DNA of 64,000 bases from Clostridiales bacterium. GTDB lineage: Bacteria > Bacillota > Clostridia > Peptostreptococcales > Anaerovoracaceae. Below are positions 17,276 through 26,200 of the stretch, piece after piece; the stretch's first letter is position 1, and every line of letters begins with the position of its first letter. Position numbers and translations under genes: made by a program. Location: positions 124,001 to 188,000 of the forward strand of contig CP042469.1 in assembly GCA_015243575.1 (NCBI GenBank), in the 5' to 3' direction. The notes beneath the pieces were generated by a model. That model was given only the letters and a program-made list of their open reading frames with translations, searched no databases and was not told where the DNA came from.

Positions 17276-19333
17276 TCATAGATATCTTGCAATGACTTGA
17301 ACCAGCCTCGACGGCAGCTGTGATAGATCTGTAATATCTAAAAAGCGTTCCTGGCCGTAAATGTCACAGATCATTTCCTTGTCCTGGCCGATGGCTGCCG
17401 CGAGAAATAGAATGCCTTTTCGGCTGTATTCGCTCAGCACACCTTTCATATCCTCTATGGCTTTCTCGCCGGTATAGTCTGGCATGGCTTTTGGCTGACC
17501 GTCGCTGATGCTGATGAGAAGCTTTGTTTTTTGAGGCGCTGCTGCCAGTTTTTCCGACAGGATGCGAAGCGCCATACCGTCCCTGTTGTTGCTTCGGCCT
17601 TGCATACTCATCAAGCTGTACTTGTCATTTAGACCAGGGTTCTCCCAGTCGATATAAGAGTACAGAGACATTCGTTCCAGCGGTGAGCGATCAGCTGTAT
17701 CTCCGCAGATTATCGTGGAAATTCCGCAGTCTTTGCAAAACTCGTAGACTGCAATGGCTGCTTCCTTCGCTGCTTCCAGTCTGCCGAAGGCGCTCATGGA
17801 AGCAGACTCGTCAATGCGCAGTGCAACCGCAAGGGAAGGCTCTTCATCGGGGGGAGACTTCCGGGAGAAATACCGGAAATCAGGGGATGCTGCTTTCTCA
17901 GCATGGAATCTGGTGCCGTATAGCCTGGACTTTGAAATCTCCGCAGAAACTTCGTGTTCCAGCAGGGGAGAGGTTTTCCGTACCAGTTCCCGGATGACGG
18001 GCATGATTCTCGATTCGATGTCATGATATTCCCCATGTTGGGCCAGGGTGGATTCCGGTCTGTGAACAATCAGATTCACTTTTTCATGAGCAGAACCCTT
18101 TACCATTTCACGGGCTTGCTGGTTCAGATGTTTTCGAAAATCCTTCTTCTCCTGTTCCCAGTCTTTGTTTTCCTTATTGTTCAGTTCATGATAGTTGGGC
18201 GTTCCATCCTCTCCTCTGTCACTACTTTCTGTATCCATTGAAGTTTGGCAGGTCACATCGGAATGCCCTTCGCTGTCTGCTGCCTTTCTAAGCGCAACGG
18301 ATGGGATATCGATTAGAGATTGCTCTGCTCCTTTTGTTTCGACCGTTCCCTCTGTATGAATTTCCATCACTTCTCCGTTGCTTTCGATGAAGCGTGCAGA
18401 AAGAGTCTCCAGCTCTGTCAGCAGCTCCTGCTTTGACAATGCCTGTTCCAGAATCAGGATTTCATCGGAGTCTGTGGTGATCTTATAGATCACTTTGTGA
18501 TACAGCGCGTTGATGGTTTCCGTACCCTGCAGGACAGCATCCACCCAGAAAAAATAGGAACGCATTCCAGCGACGCCTTTGATAGCGTTTGCTTTTGCGG
18601 TTTGGTCCAATAACACAATAACACGTGCAAGGGTCAGCAGCAAGTCCTGATCGGTACACCCGGTCTTAGCCGCGGCGCGTTTCATCATGACTGTGATTTC
18701 TGGTAAATCCATTTTTTCACTGTGCTGTACCCGATCCCGAAGGGCTTCATTTAGAGGACGGCAGCCATTGTAACCGCGGTTTGTTGTGATGACCGCAATA
18801 AAATCCGGATGGCGGCGTACGATACGGGTTGGTAAATTGATGCTGCCATCCTGTTCCAGCGCTGAGTTCAGAGCCATGAGAACCGCTGCATCCCGTATTA
18901 CCGTTGGCTCCTGAATTTCCAGCAGCCAACCATTTTCATATGCCCTGACGATCTCTGACGGGTAGTACTGATAGGAGACTGTATTTGTTTCAGTGGCATA
19001 TTCATCCTCCGGAAGGACTGGAAGGATGGAACCAAGCACATCCGATTTATCCATGTCGGCAAAGCAGGTAACCTTTGTATAGGGAAGGCCGAAGTTCGCA
19101 GAGAGCGCCTTTGCAAGCTGTGTTTTGCCCGAACCCGCATCCCCTTCCAGCAGGATTGTTGTAATCTTCATTTCATCCCGATTCCAGTTTCGCTTCACCT
19201 CTGAGGAGATGCGTCGTTCTGCTTCGCTTTCAATATGAGTAGGCGGTTTTTGCCAGACCAGTTTTTTTTCTTCTTCTGTCAGTCGTCTGGCAGGAGACAG
19301 AAGCCATTGCTGTTGCATTTTATCGAGCTCCAT
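17276..19333 (-). CDS. Fused AAA+ (MoxR/CbbQ-like) ATPase and von Willebrand A protein
   Basis: A 685-residue protein. Residues about 55-260 are an AAA_5-type ATPase: Walker A EGDAGSGKTQLAKAL, a sensor-1 strand AVITTNRGYNG, and NEALRDRV. A charged acidic linker with little order spans about 350-420. Residues about 495-685 form a VWA domain with an intact metal-ion site (RIDESASMS, later SISDGQPKAM). MoxR-type ATPases and VWA proteins usually act as pairs that insert metals or remodel complexes, as in CbbQ/O, NorQ/D and chelatases; here both are one chain. An ATG at 19318 is five codons in and has a better-placed GGAG. It is the last gene of a three-gene operon, and the client is unknown. Confidence 0.88.
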   Translation of the reverse strand: MELDKMQQQWLLSPARRLTEEEKKLVWQKPPTHIESEAERRISSEVKRNWNRDEMKITTILLEGDAGSGKTQLAKALSANFGLPYTKVTCFADMDKSDVLGSILPVLPEDEYATETNTVSYQYYPSEIVRAYENGWLLEIQEPTVIRDAAVLMALNSALEQDGSINLPTRIVRRHPDFIAVITTNRGYNGCRPLNEALRDRVQHSEKMDLPEITVMMKRAAAKTGCTDQDLLLTLARVIVLLDQTAKANAIKGVAGMRSYFFWVDAVLQGTETINALYHKVIYKITTDSDEILILEQALSKQELLTELETLSARFIESNGEVMEIHTEGTVETKGAEQSLIDIPSVALRKAADSEGHSDVTCQTSMDTESSDRGEDGTPNYHELNNKENKDWEQEKKDFRKHLNQQAREMVKGSAHEKVNLIVHRPESTLAQHGEYHDIESRIMPVIRELVRKTSPLLEHEVSAEISKSRLYGTRFHAEKAASPDFRYFSRKSPPDEEPSLAVALRIDESASMSAFGRLEAAKEAAIAVYEFCKDCGISTIICGDTADRSPLERMSLYSYIDWENPGLNDKYSLMSMQGRSNNRDGMALRILSEKLAAAPQKTKLLISISDGQPKAMPDYTGEKAIEDMKGVLSEYSRKGILFLAAAIGQDKEMICDIYGQERFLDITDLSQLPSRLVQVIARYL

Positions 19334-19377
19334 TTCTTTTGGTTAAATACCAATCTAATGCGGTATCGTTTCTTGAT

Positions 19378-19920
19378 TTAATAGTATTCCATTTCCTCTA
19401 AGATCCGGGACAATACCCGTAGCCGTTCGCCTGTGAGCTCGCCAAGATCGCTCAGTGACTGAGAAAATTTCTTGATATCTTCGTTAATATTAGGATTTTC
19501 CATGCAGACCGAGACCGGCATGACACCGCCCTGAATCCCTACACGCTCCACAGTCCGTTTCTCCGGATCGTAGAGTAGGGGAAGTCGATATGCTTCCCGG
19601 AAGTGCAGCATGGTGCGGCTTAAAAAAATCATCAGGTCCATCACCTGGTGAATGGGCAGTTCTGCACGGATTTCCAAATTGCCATCTGATGTTTGTTCCC
19701 AGATTTGTGCCGCAATTGGCATATTCTGATTGCCCTCCTGTGTGGGGGCTCCCAATGTCAGCCGCTTGATGTCAGACCGATAGGCGTCTCGCCCGTCGAT
19801 CCGGTCGTATTGATCTGCGGTCATTACAATATTCTCGTTCATTATCGTGTTCTCATTCCTTTCAATATCCTCATTCATTTCCGTATCTTCATTCATTTCC
19901 GTATCTTTATTTATTTCCAT
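19378..19920 (-). CDS. DUF6530-like protein with N-terminal hexapeptide repeats
   Basis: A 180-residue protein. The C-terminal ~145 residues contain DGRDAYRSDIKRLTLGAPT, ELPIHQVMDLMIFLSRTMLHF, REAYRLPLLYDPE, VERVGIQGGVMPVSVC and GELTGERLRVLSRILEEM. I recall these patterns from DUF6530 proteins, which have no known function. The first ~31 residues are a low-complexity run of hexads such as EMNEDT, probably disordered. The ATG at 19920 overlaps the end of the upstream gene by 10 bases; a GTG at 19953 is an alternative start. Overlap and spacing indicate co-expression with the GIY-YIG-like and AAA+/VWA proteins, so it may be an adaptor or client of that ATPase. Confidence 0.75.
   Translation of the reverse strand: MEINKDTEMNEDTEMNEDIERNENTIMNENIVMTADQYDRIDGRDAYRSDIKRLTLGAPTQEGNQNMPIAAQIWEQTSDGNLEIRAELPIHQVMDLMIFLSRTMLHFREAYRLPLLYDPEKRTVERVGIQGGVMPVSVCMENPNINEDIKKFSQSLSDLGELTGERLRVLSRILEEMEYY
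19828..19917 (-). repeat. Five tandem 18-bp units encoding hexapeptides
   Basis: Residues 2-31 of the DUF6530-like protein are five imperfect copies of an 18-base unit (EINKDT, EMNEDT, EMNEDI, ERNENT, IMNENI). The units remain in frame, as expected of a coding minisatellite that expands by slippage. Confidence 0.8.
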
Positions 19921-20255
19921 ATCTTCTTTGCCTTCGGATCTTCTGCAAGACACTGCTCCCGCAGTTCTTCCAGCTTCGCTGTATGATTATCAGCAGGATT
20001 ATCATATTTCAGAACCTTCATAACGGAAATGTCAAAGTTTTCTTTCCCGTAAAGATTCCAAAGCTCCTGAAGCCTCTTGTTGGGATGGGTTTTCCCGGTA
20101 AGCTTTACAGTGGTGCTGTTAAAATCCGCTTTCGTATCATTTGATATCCCCAGGAAAGTTTCGCTTGTTACTGTGCAGCGGAATGAGATTACCCCCATTT
20201 CCGGCCGCCTGTTTTTATACTCTTCAAGGAGTTCTTTTTTTCGTTTCATGTCCAT
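19911..20255 (-). CDS. GIY-YIG-like small protein
   Basis: A 114-residue protein that begins MDMKRKKELLEEYKNRRPEM and continues GVISFRCTVTSETFLGISND, then NKRLQELWNLYGKENFDISV. This matches a short Clostridia/Bacilli subgroup annotated as GIY-YIG nuclease family. The first motif tyrosines are replaced (GVISF, FLG instead of GIY and YIG), so nuclease activity is doubtful. GAGGTG precedes the ATG at 20255. It is the first gene of the operon with the DUF6530-like and AAA+/VWA genes. Confidence 0.7.
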   Translation of the reverse strand: MDMKRKKELLEEYKNRRPEMGVISFRCTVTSETFLGISNDTKADFNSTTVKLTGKTHPNKRLQELWNLYGKENFDISVMKVLKYDNPADNHTAKLEELREQCLAEDPKAKKIWK

Positions 20256-20273
20256 AGTGTTCACCTCATATTT

Positions 20274-20302
20274 ATTGTATATGCTGTTTAAGAGGAAAAC
20301 AA
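20274..20302 (-). promoter_or_regulatory. Promoter of the GIY-YIG/DUF6530/AAA-VWA operon
   Basis: On the minus strand TTGTTT (20302-20297) and TACAAT (20279-20274) are separated by 17 bases, with the ATG at 20255 close behind. Confidence 0.5.
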
Positions 20303-20326
20303 TCTACGCTCCGTAGAGTCTACGAG
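20303..20326. promoter_or_regulatory. Operator-like repeat TCTACG-CTC-CGTAGA
   Basis: TCTACG (20303-20308) and CGTAGA (20312-20317) form a perfect inverted repeat, followed by a third half-site GTCTACGAG. The array abuts the -35 of the minus-strand operon promoter and lies between it and the divergent DUF362 promoter, so it may bind a regulator of either gene. Confidence 0.4.
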
Positions 20327-20367
20327 CATATGATAATGGAAAATTCTGAAAGACGTCGAAAAAAGAA

Positions 20368-20398
20368 TTGACCTAGAGCTCACTCTAAGCTGTATAAT
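20368..20398 (+). promoter_or_regulatory. MerR-type promoter with 19-bp spacer
   Basis: TTGACC (20368-20373) and TATAAT (20393-20398) are separated by 19 bases rather than 17. The spacer carries the dyad TAGAG-CTCA-CTCTA. A long spacer with a central dyad is the hallmark of promoters twisted into activity by MerR-family regulators (NmlR/AdhR, CueR, SoxR types). It drives the DUF362 gene at 20463. No MerR gene is nearby, so the regulator must be encoded elsewhere. Confidence 0.72.
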
Positions 20399-20462
20399 AT
20401 ATCGTACCTGCAGAATTTAAAGAAAATTCAGAGGATACGTATCAAAGAACAGGAGCGAAGTG

Positions 20463-21614
20463 ATGGAAAAGACAAAGGTTTATTTTACAGATTTTCGAAC
20501 TGTGGCCTTCGGAGACGGGCTGCCGGTCAAGCTAAAAAAGCTGATCAAAGAGGCTGGTATTGGTCAGATCGATATGAACGGAAAGTTTGTTGCGATTAAA
20601 ATGCACTTCGGTGAGCTGGGGAATGTAAGCTTTCTTAGGCCCAATTATGCAAAAGCTGTGGCTGATGTCGTGAAAGAACTTGGCGGAAAGCCATTTTTGA
20701 CAGACTGCAATACCATGTATCCCGGAAGCAGAAAGAATGCTTTGGAACATTTAGAATGTGCGTGGGAGAATGGTTTCTCGCCTTTGTCGGTAGGATGTCC
20801 CATATTAATCGGTGACGGCCTGAAAGGTACCGATGATATTGAGGTGCCTGTTGCAGGCGGTGAATATGTGAAACGTGCAAAGATTGGCAGAGCTGTTATG
20901 GATGCCGATATTTTTATTAGTCTGACCCACTTCAAAGGGCATGAAATGACAGGGTTTGGCGGAACGATCAAAAACATAGGAATGGGATGCGGTTCTCGTG
21001 CAGGAAAAAAGGAACAGCACAGCAGCGGTAAACCATATATTGAACCAGATCTGTGCAAAGCCTGCATGAAATGTCAGAAAGAATGCGCCAATGAAGGGCT
21101 GGTATTCGATGAGGAACTTAGGAAGATGACCGTAGATCAGGGTCATTGTGTAGGCTGCGGCCGTTGTCTAGGTGCGTGCAACTTCGATGCCATTGCGTTT
21201 GACAATGACGAGGCCAATGAACTTCTGAACCGCAGAATGGCAGAATATACAAAAGCAGTTGTTGACGGCCGGCCTAATTTTCATATCTCATTAGTAATGG
21301 ATGTGTCGCCCAACTGCGATTGCCACGGAGAAAATGACGCGCCCATTCTGCCAGACTTGGGAATGTTCGCTTCCTTTGATCCGCTGGCCCTGGATCAAGC
21401 CTGCGTGGATGCTTGTCTGAAGGTAGCTCCGCTGCCCGGAAGCCAGCTTGCTGACAATCTTGCAAAGAAGGGATTTATTGATCACCATGATCACTTCATC
21501 AATTCCTCGCCGGAATCAGAGTGGCAAAGCTGTATGGACCAGGCAGAGAAAATCGGTTTGGGGACACGGGACTACGAACTTATTTCTGTGTTGCAGACCC
21601 ATTCCCATCGTTGA
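20463..21614 (+). CDS. DUF362-domain protein with two [4Fe-4S] ferredoxin motifs
   Basis: A 383-residue protein. The DUF362 fold is visible in FVAIKMHFGELGNVSFLRP, PFLTDCNTMYPGSRKNA, ISLTHFKGHEMTGFGG and TIKNIGMGCGSRAGK. An inserted 2[4Fe-4S] ferredoxin segment follows at about residues 198-240 (CKACMKCQKECANEG, then CVGCGRCLGACNFDA). The tail SFDPLALDQACVDAC is also typical. The family is widespread in anaerobes and has no firmly assigned reaction. AGGAG precedes the ATG. Its MerR-type promoter hints at induction by metal, aldehyde or redox stress. A terminator closes the unit. Confidence 0.9.
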   Translation: MEKTKVYFTDFRTVAFGDGLPVKLKKLIKEAGIGQIDMNGKFVAIKMHFGELGNVSFLRPNYAKAVADVVKELGGKPFLTDCNTMYPGSRKNALEHLECAWENGFSPLSVGCPILIGDGLKGTDDIEVPVAGGEYVKRAKIGRAVMDADIFISLTHFKGHEMTGFGGTIKNIGMGCGSRAGKKEQHSSGKPYIEPDLCKACMKCQKECANEGLVFDEELRKMTVDQGHCVGCGRCLGACNFDAIAFDNDEANELLNRRMAEYTKAVVDGRPNFHISLVMDVSPNCDCHGENDAPILPDLGMFASFDPLALDQACVDACLKVAPLPGSQLADNLAKKGFIDHHDHFINSSPESEWQSCMDQAEKIGLGTRDYELISVLQTHSHR

Positions 21615-21716
21615 CAGGATTTCTTTTATCCTCGCAAATCAATAGGATACTTGTAAACCTGGTAATTAGTATTTCCTAATGAAAGACCCACTGTGCCAAA
21701 CAGGAAAATCAAGCAT

Positions 21717-21755
21717 ATGACGCTTATCAATGAGTTATTGGTGGCGTCATTTTTT
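21717..21755 (+). terminator. Terminator after the DUF362 gene
   Basis: ATGACGC (21717-21723) pairs with GCGTCAT (21744-21750) and is followed directly by a T-run. Confidence 0.7.
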
Positions 21756-21932
21756 CTGCTTAAAATTCTATGCAGAAAATCATGTCGAAATCGAAAAATG
21801 GAAGATTGTACTAAAAAACCAGTTGGATTATAATAGAGGTAATTTGTTTTATTAATATGGATGAATAACAGAGAAATCAATGAAATTACACTGCGATACT
21901 TTTGCTTACGACAATATAAGGAGAGAAGTAAT

Positions 21933-23030
21933 ATGATAAAAGCAATTGTACTGGATGACGAATTGGCTGCAGGGAAATGGCTAAGCAGGAAGCTAAAGGA
22001 AACCGGTCGTGTTGAAGTGTTTTGCACCTTACAAAACCCTCTTGAATTAACAGAGAACTTAAATAAAAATCATATTGATGTGGTGTTTTTGGATATTGAG
22101 ATGCCTGAGATTTCAGGAATAGAACTTGCCCTGCAGTTGAGTATGAAAGAAAATGCACCGGAGATAATTTTCGTGACAGCGTTCGATCGTTATGCACTGG
22201 AAGCGTTTCGTGCAGATGCCCTTGATTATCTGGTAAAGCCGGTAATTGACAGAGATCTGGAACGTGTTTTGGCAAAACTTGAGAAAAGGTTGAAAAGCCA
22301 TACCAATGTTACGGAAAGGCCTCGGTCTGCAATCGAGAAGCGCTGCTTTTCCATATCCGATGTCAACCTGAATTTTCCAACTGCTAAGTGTGAGGAACTA
22401 TTTCTATACATGCTGCTGAAGAACAAACAGTCGGTTTCCAAGTGGGAGATTATCGAGGACTTATGGCCAGGGAAAGGGTTGGGCAAGGGAGAAGCAAATA
22501 TCCGCACAACAGCATTTCGCTTAAATCAGGTGCTGGACAAGCAGGGGCTTGATTTACGCGTGAAATCAACAAAAGGATATTACCACTTTTCTTCTGTTTT
22601 TAACAAAAACGAAATCGTTGCTGTTAGACCTTTTCCTCTGACAGAAGATTTGCAGCATATAGAAGCTTCTGCTGTGGAAATTCTAAGGCAACATAATTTT
22701 CTTAAAATCATGGAAGAAAAGGACTATCTTTGGGCCGTTATGCTGAAGGAGCATGAAAGTGCTTATTATAAATGGGCGATGGATTTGGTTGAGCGCCATC
22801 GTGATCGGGAAGCTTTATTTTTGCAGGCTCTGTGCTATTTACAGGAGCAATTTCCATGGAAAGAATCTCTCCTTGCGGAAATTTTACCACTGATAATGAA
22901 ACTGGAGGGAGCCGTTGCACTGAAACACTTCTTTCGTCTCCAAAAGGAGGAACGTTCTCATATGGGAATCAAACTCAGCCAGGGAATTCGAGCTCTCTAC
23001 GATAACCTACTAGATAGGTCCGAAATATAA
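21933..23030 (+). CDS. SAPR-type response regulator
   Basis: A 365-residue regulator. Residues 1-120 are a receiver domain: the acidic pair VLDDE, phosphoacceptor FLDIEMPE near residue 54, FVTAFD, and DYLVKPV. Residues about 145-225 form an OmpR/SARP-like winged helix (WEIIEDLWPGKGLGKGEANI, then RTTAFRLNQVLDKQ, then STKGYYHF). The C-terminal ~135 residues are helical, like the BTAD/TPR part of SAPR regulators. AAGGAGAG precedes the ATG; longer upstream frames have no ribosome site. No histidine kinase is adjacent, so it is an orphan. The next gene, a huge S-layer protein, is its most obvious candidate target. Confidence 0.87.
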   Translation: MIKAIVLDDELAAGKWLSRKLKETGRVEVFCTLQNPLELTENLNKNHIDVVFLDIEMPEISGIELALQLSMKENAPEIIFVTAFDRYALEAFRADALDYLVKPVIDRDLERVLAKLEKRLKSHTNVTERPRSAIEKRCFSISDVNLNFPTAKCEELFLYMLLKNKQSVSKWEIIEDLWPGKGLGKGEANIRTTAFRLNQVLDKQGLDLRVKSTKGYYHFSSVFNKNEIVAVRPFPLTEDLQHIEASAVEILRQHNFLKIMEEKDYLWAVMLKEHESAYYKWAMDLVERHRDREALFLQALCYLQEQFPWKESLLAEILPLIMKLEGAVALKHFFRLQKEERSHMGIKLSQGIRALYDNLLDRSEI

Positions 23031-23103
23031 AGAAAATTGTAGAAAAATAGAAAAAGATGTCATAATAAATCGAGTATGTAATTTTTTTGTAACTTTTTGC
23101 AGA

Positions 23104-23157
23104 TATAATGAATCATTAAACCCAGATAATAAAAGGAATGATCATTGGGATCATTCC
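23104..23157 (+). promoter_or_regulatory. Promoter -10 and leader hairpin of the S-layer protein gene
   Basis: TATAAT lies at 23104-23109 with a weak -35. Twenty-five bases on, GGAATGATC (23135-23143) pairs perfectly with GATCATTCC (23149-23157). The hairpin is inside the predicted leader, 47 bases before the ATG, and could be an operator or an mRNA-stability element. Confidence 0.45.
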
Positions 23158-23203
23158 GGCAGGCAGGACTTTTACACTTGAACGTATGATTAGGGGGTAA
23201 AAA

Positions 23204-26200
23204 ATGATTCGAAAAATGCAAAAAAAATTGACGGCAGTTTTACTGATCCTTACACTGACCGTAAGTATGCTGCCCGGGATGGCACAGGAAGTCTGGGCTG
23301 ATCCCGGTGGAGCTGATCTGTCCTTAAGGACCATTGGCACTCATGTATTCAATTCCGTGACGGAAGGCTACGGGACGCAGCCGTTTCACCAGGAAACTAT
23401 GGACAATACGGGCGATGACGGCACTGGCGAGTTGACAATCGAACTTGGCGGAGCAAATCCCGAGGCTTTCACACTTTCAAAAACGAGTATTACCAACATC
23501 GAAGCGAATAAAAGCGACTATTTCAATATTACTCCGAAAACAGGCCTTACGGCCAATACCTACACGGCTACAGTCACCGTTTCGGGACCTGGTGTGACAG
23601 CGAATAGCTTTGATGTGAGATTTCTTGTGAGTCCGGCAGGAACAACCTATACTGCTACCATCAGAACATATATTGACGATACAAGTTCTGATGTGACGGG
23701 AAAAGTAGAGCTTTGGAAAAACGGCAGTCTTGCAGCGGAGGCGGAAAAGACTGAAACTGGAGGATATACAACCGACGTACCCAATGGAGACTATTGGGTT
23801 TATATCAATAATGTAGATACTGGGCGGTCGATCTCCATTAACGGGGGCCCTCTATCTGTCGAAGTGGATTATTACACGGTAAACTTTTCGTCCATAACAG
23901 CAGGCACTGCAGATGCAAGCAACGTTACCGCAACAGCCAATGGTGCTTCCATCAGCAGCGGAACATTGGTACTAAAAAATGCAAGTGTCATTTTTACTGC
24001 AAAGGGGAAAGGTTCCGCCAGCTATACCTATGGGTGGAATGATGCAGGTAGCACCACAAATGCAACACTGAGCATCGCATTTCTGAAGACTCCAGTAGAC
24101 CTTATCTGCACTGTTACCGGCATAGGAGAGCCACCTGCAGAGCCGGATTACGACATCAACGGAGACGGTTATCTGTGGACTGGAAACAGCGAAAAGATTG
24201 TTTTATCAGGTGATAACGACATACTAACGATTCATAAAAAGCCGACAAGCTATATTCAGATTGAAATTGAATCAGAAGATGGATCGACGGTCAAAATCAA
24301 TGGAAATTCAATTGCCTTCGATGAGATGAACATTGTTGTTCTTAATAATATTGCACTCACACTTGATAATGTAAATGTCACTGCGCCTCCTGAGTCTGTC
24401 AATCCTGATGCTCAGTCCAGAATTGCACTGTTGCTCAATAAGGCACAAAAGGATTTAGAGCCGACGGAACTCAACATTGGAGGGAATTGTTTCCTTAACG
24501 GCAGTGAAGCAGGTCATGGAATTTCTTCCTATGAAGAGCTTCGAATTACCGGGTCCGGGACGCTCAATGCAAGAGGAGGAGACCGTACCTCCGGTACCGG
24601 CAACGGTGGCAGTGGTATTTATACAGATGGTTACAGGGTAGCTGGAAACGATGCGAAGCTGCTCCTGGACGGCGGTGTTACAGTGAATGCTGCAGGCGGA
24701 GACTCGCAGAGTGAAGAGGGCGGAGTGGGAATTCATGCTGCCTTTGGAGTTTTGATCATACGGAATGCCACGGTTAGCGCAACGGGCGGAAAGAGTACCG
24801 GTTCCACTGGCATTAAGCGAAATGGTGGTGCGGCGCTTCAAGCCTCATTTAACGGAACGACCTTGCTGCAGGGAGGGAGTGTTATTATTGAAGATAGCAC
24901 AATAACTGCTCGGGGCGGCAATTCTGCAAGTGGATCAGGAGGAACAGGTATTTACGCTCTCAGCGCGCTGGCCATAAACGGTAGCAGTACCATTGATGCT
25001 GAAGGAGGAAATAGTGATTCCGGTAGCGGAGGTACAGCGTTATATGCAAATATAGGAGAGCTCAATATCCACGGTGGAACCATCAATGCAACGGGAGGGA
25101 ATAGCACCTCTGGAGCGGGAGGTACAGCGCTATGTACAAATGTGGGAGAGCTCAACATCCACGGCGGAATCATCAATGCAACGGGAGGGGATAGCGCCTT
25201 TAGCAGCGGCAGTCCAGCGCTGTATGCATATCTGGATGACCTCAGCATCAGCGGTGGAACAATAACTGCCAAAGGCGGAAACGGCGCGGTCAACGGCTCC
25301 CATGGGATTTATACTCAGTGCGGTGCTGTAACCATCGGAAGCGGTGCCAATGTGACAGCAATCGCAGGCAACGGTACCACTGGCCTTGGTGGTGTAGGAA
25401 TTCGGGCGTACGGCTCTCCCGGCGGTACAGGATCTTCCCCGGGAACCGTCCAAATTGCAGCCAATGCAGGTGATATCTATGTCCGGGGCGGGCAAGGAGT
25501 CTCTGCTGAGAGAGATTCCATCATGGGTCATTTTATTTATGTCGCAACGGGAAACATCGGTTCTATCTTGATGGAACTGGGTGCAGCTCATGTGATTCAG
25601 AATGTCCCCGGAGGAGATGATCTATATCATGTTAAGGCTGCAGTGAATCCGGCTGCAAAGGTTGTGATTCAATCCAGCGTAAATGGATCCAAAGGAGACT
25701 ATCTCTATCGGGCACCCACAAAAGAGGACGGGTTGGCCTCCCTATGGCTGCCTGCCGGAGAAAAAACGCTGAGGGCAGAGGATTATGATGCAGGAACATT
25801 AACCGTTCCTGTGGGTGGAAGCCCAATGCCGGAAATAACGCTGAGTCTTGGTGCGAAAGATCCAGTCGTTACCGCGCATAACACAGCTGAACTGAAAACC
25901 TACATATCAGCCTCCTATGTTACTACAATCAATCTCGTTGAGGGAACTGTATATGATTATGATGGGGCATCAATTACTCGGGCTCTAACCATCAATGGAA
26001 ACGGAGCTACTCTTAATGCAGGAGCGGGAATTGACAGCATCGTTGTCAAAATGACAGATGGCAAGGTACCGAATGCGGAGGGGAAAGTCTTCCTGGAGGT
26101 TCAGGGTACGGGAAGCAGTCTCACACTGAAGGATGTGACAATTCAGGGTGGAGGTACGCTGTTCTTATGCGGAATTAATGCGAAAACCGGCGCTGCAGTA

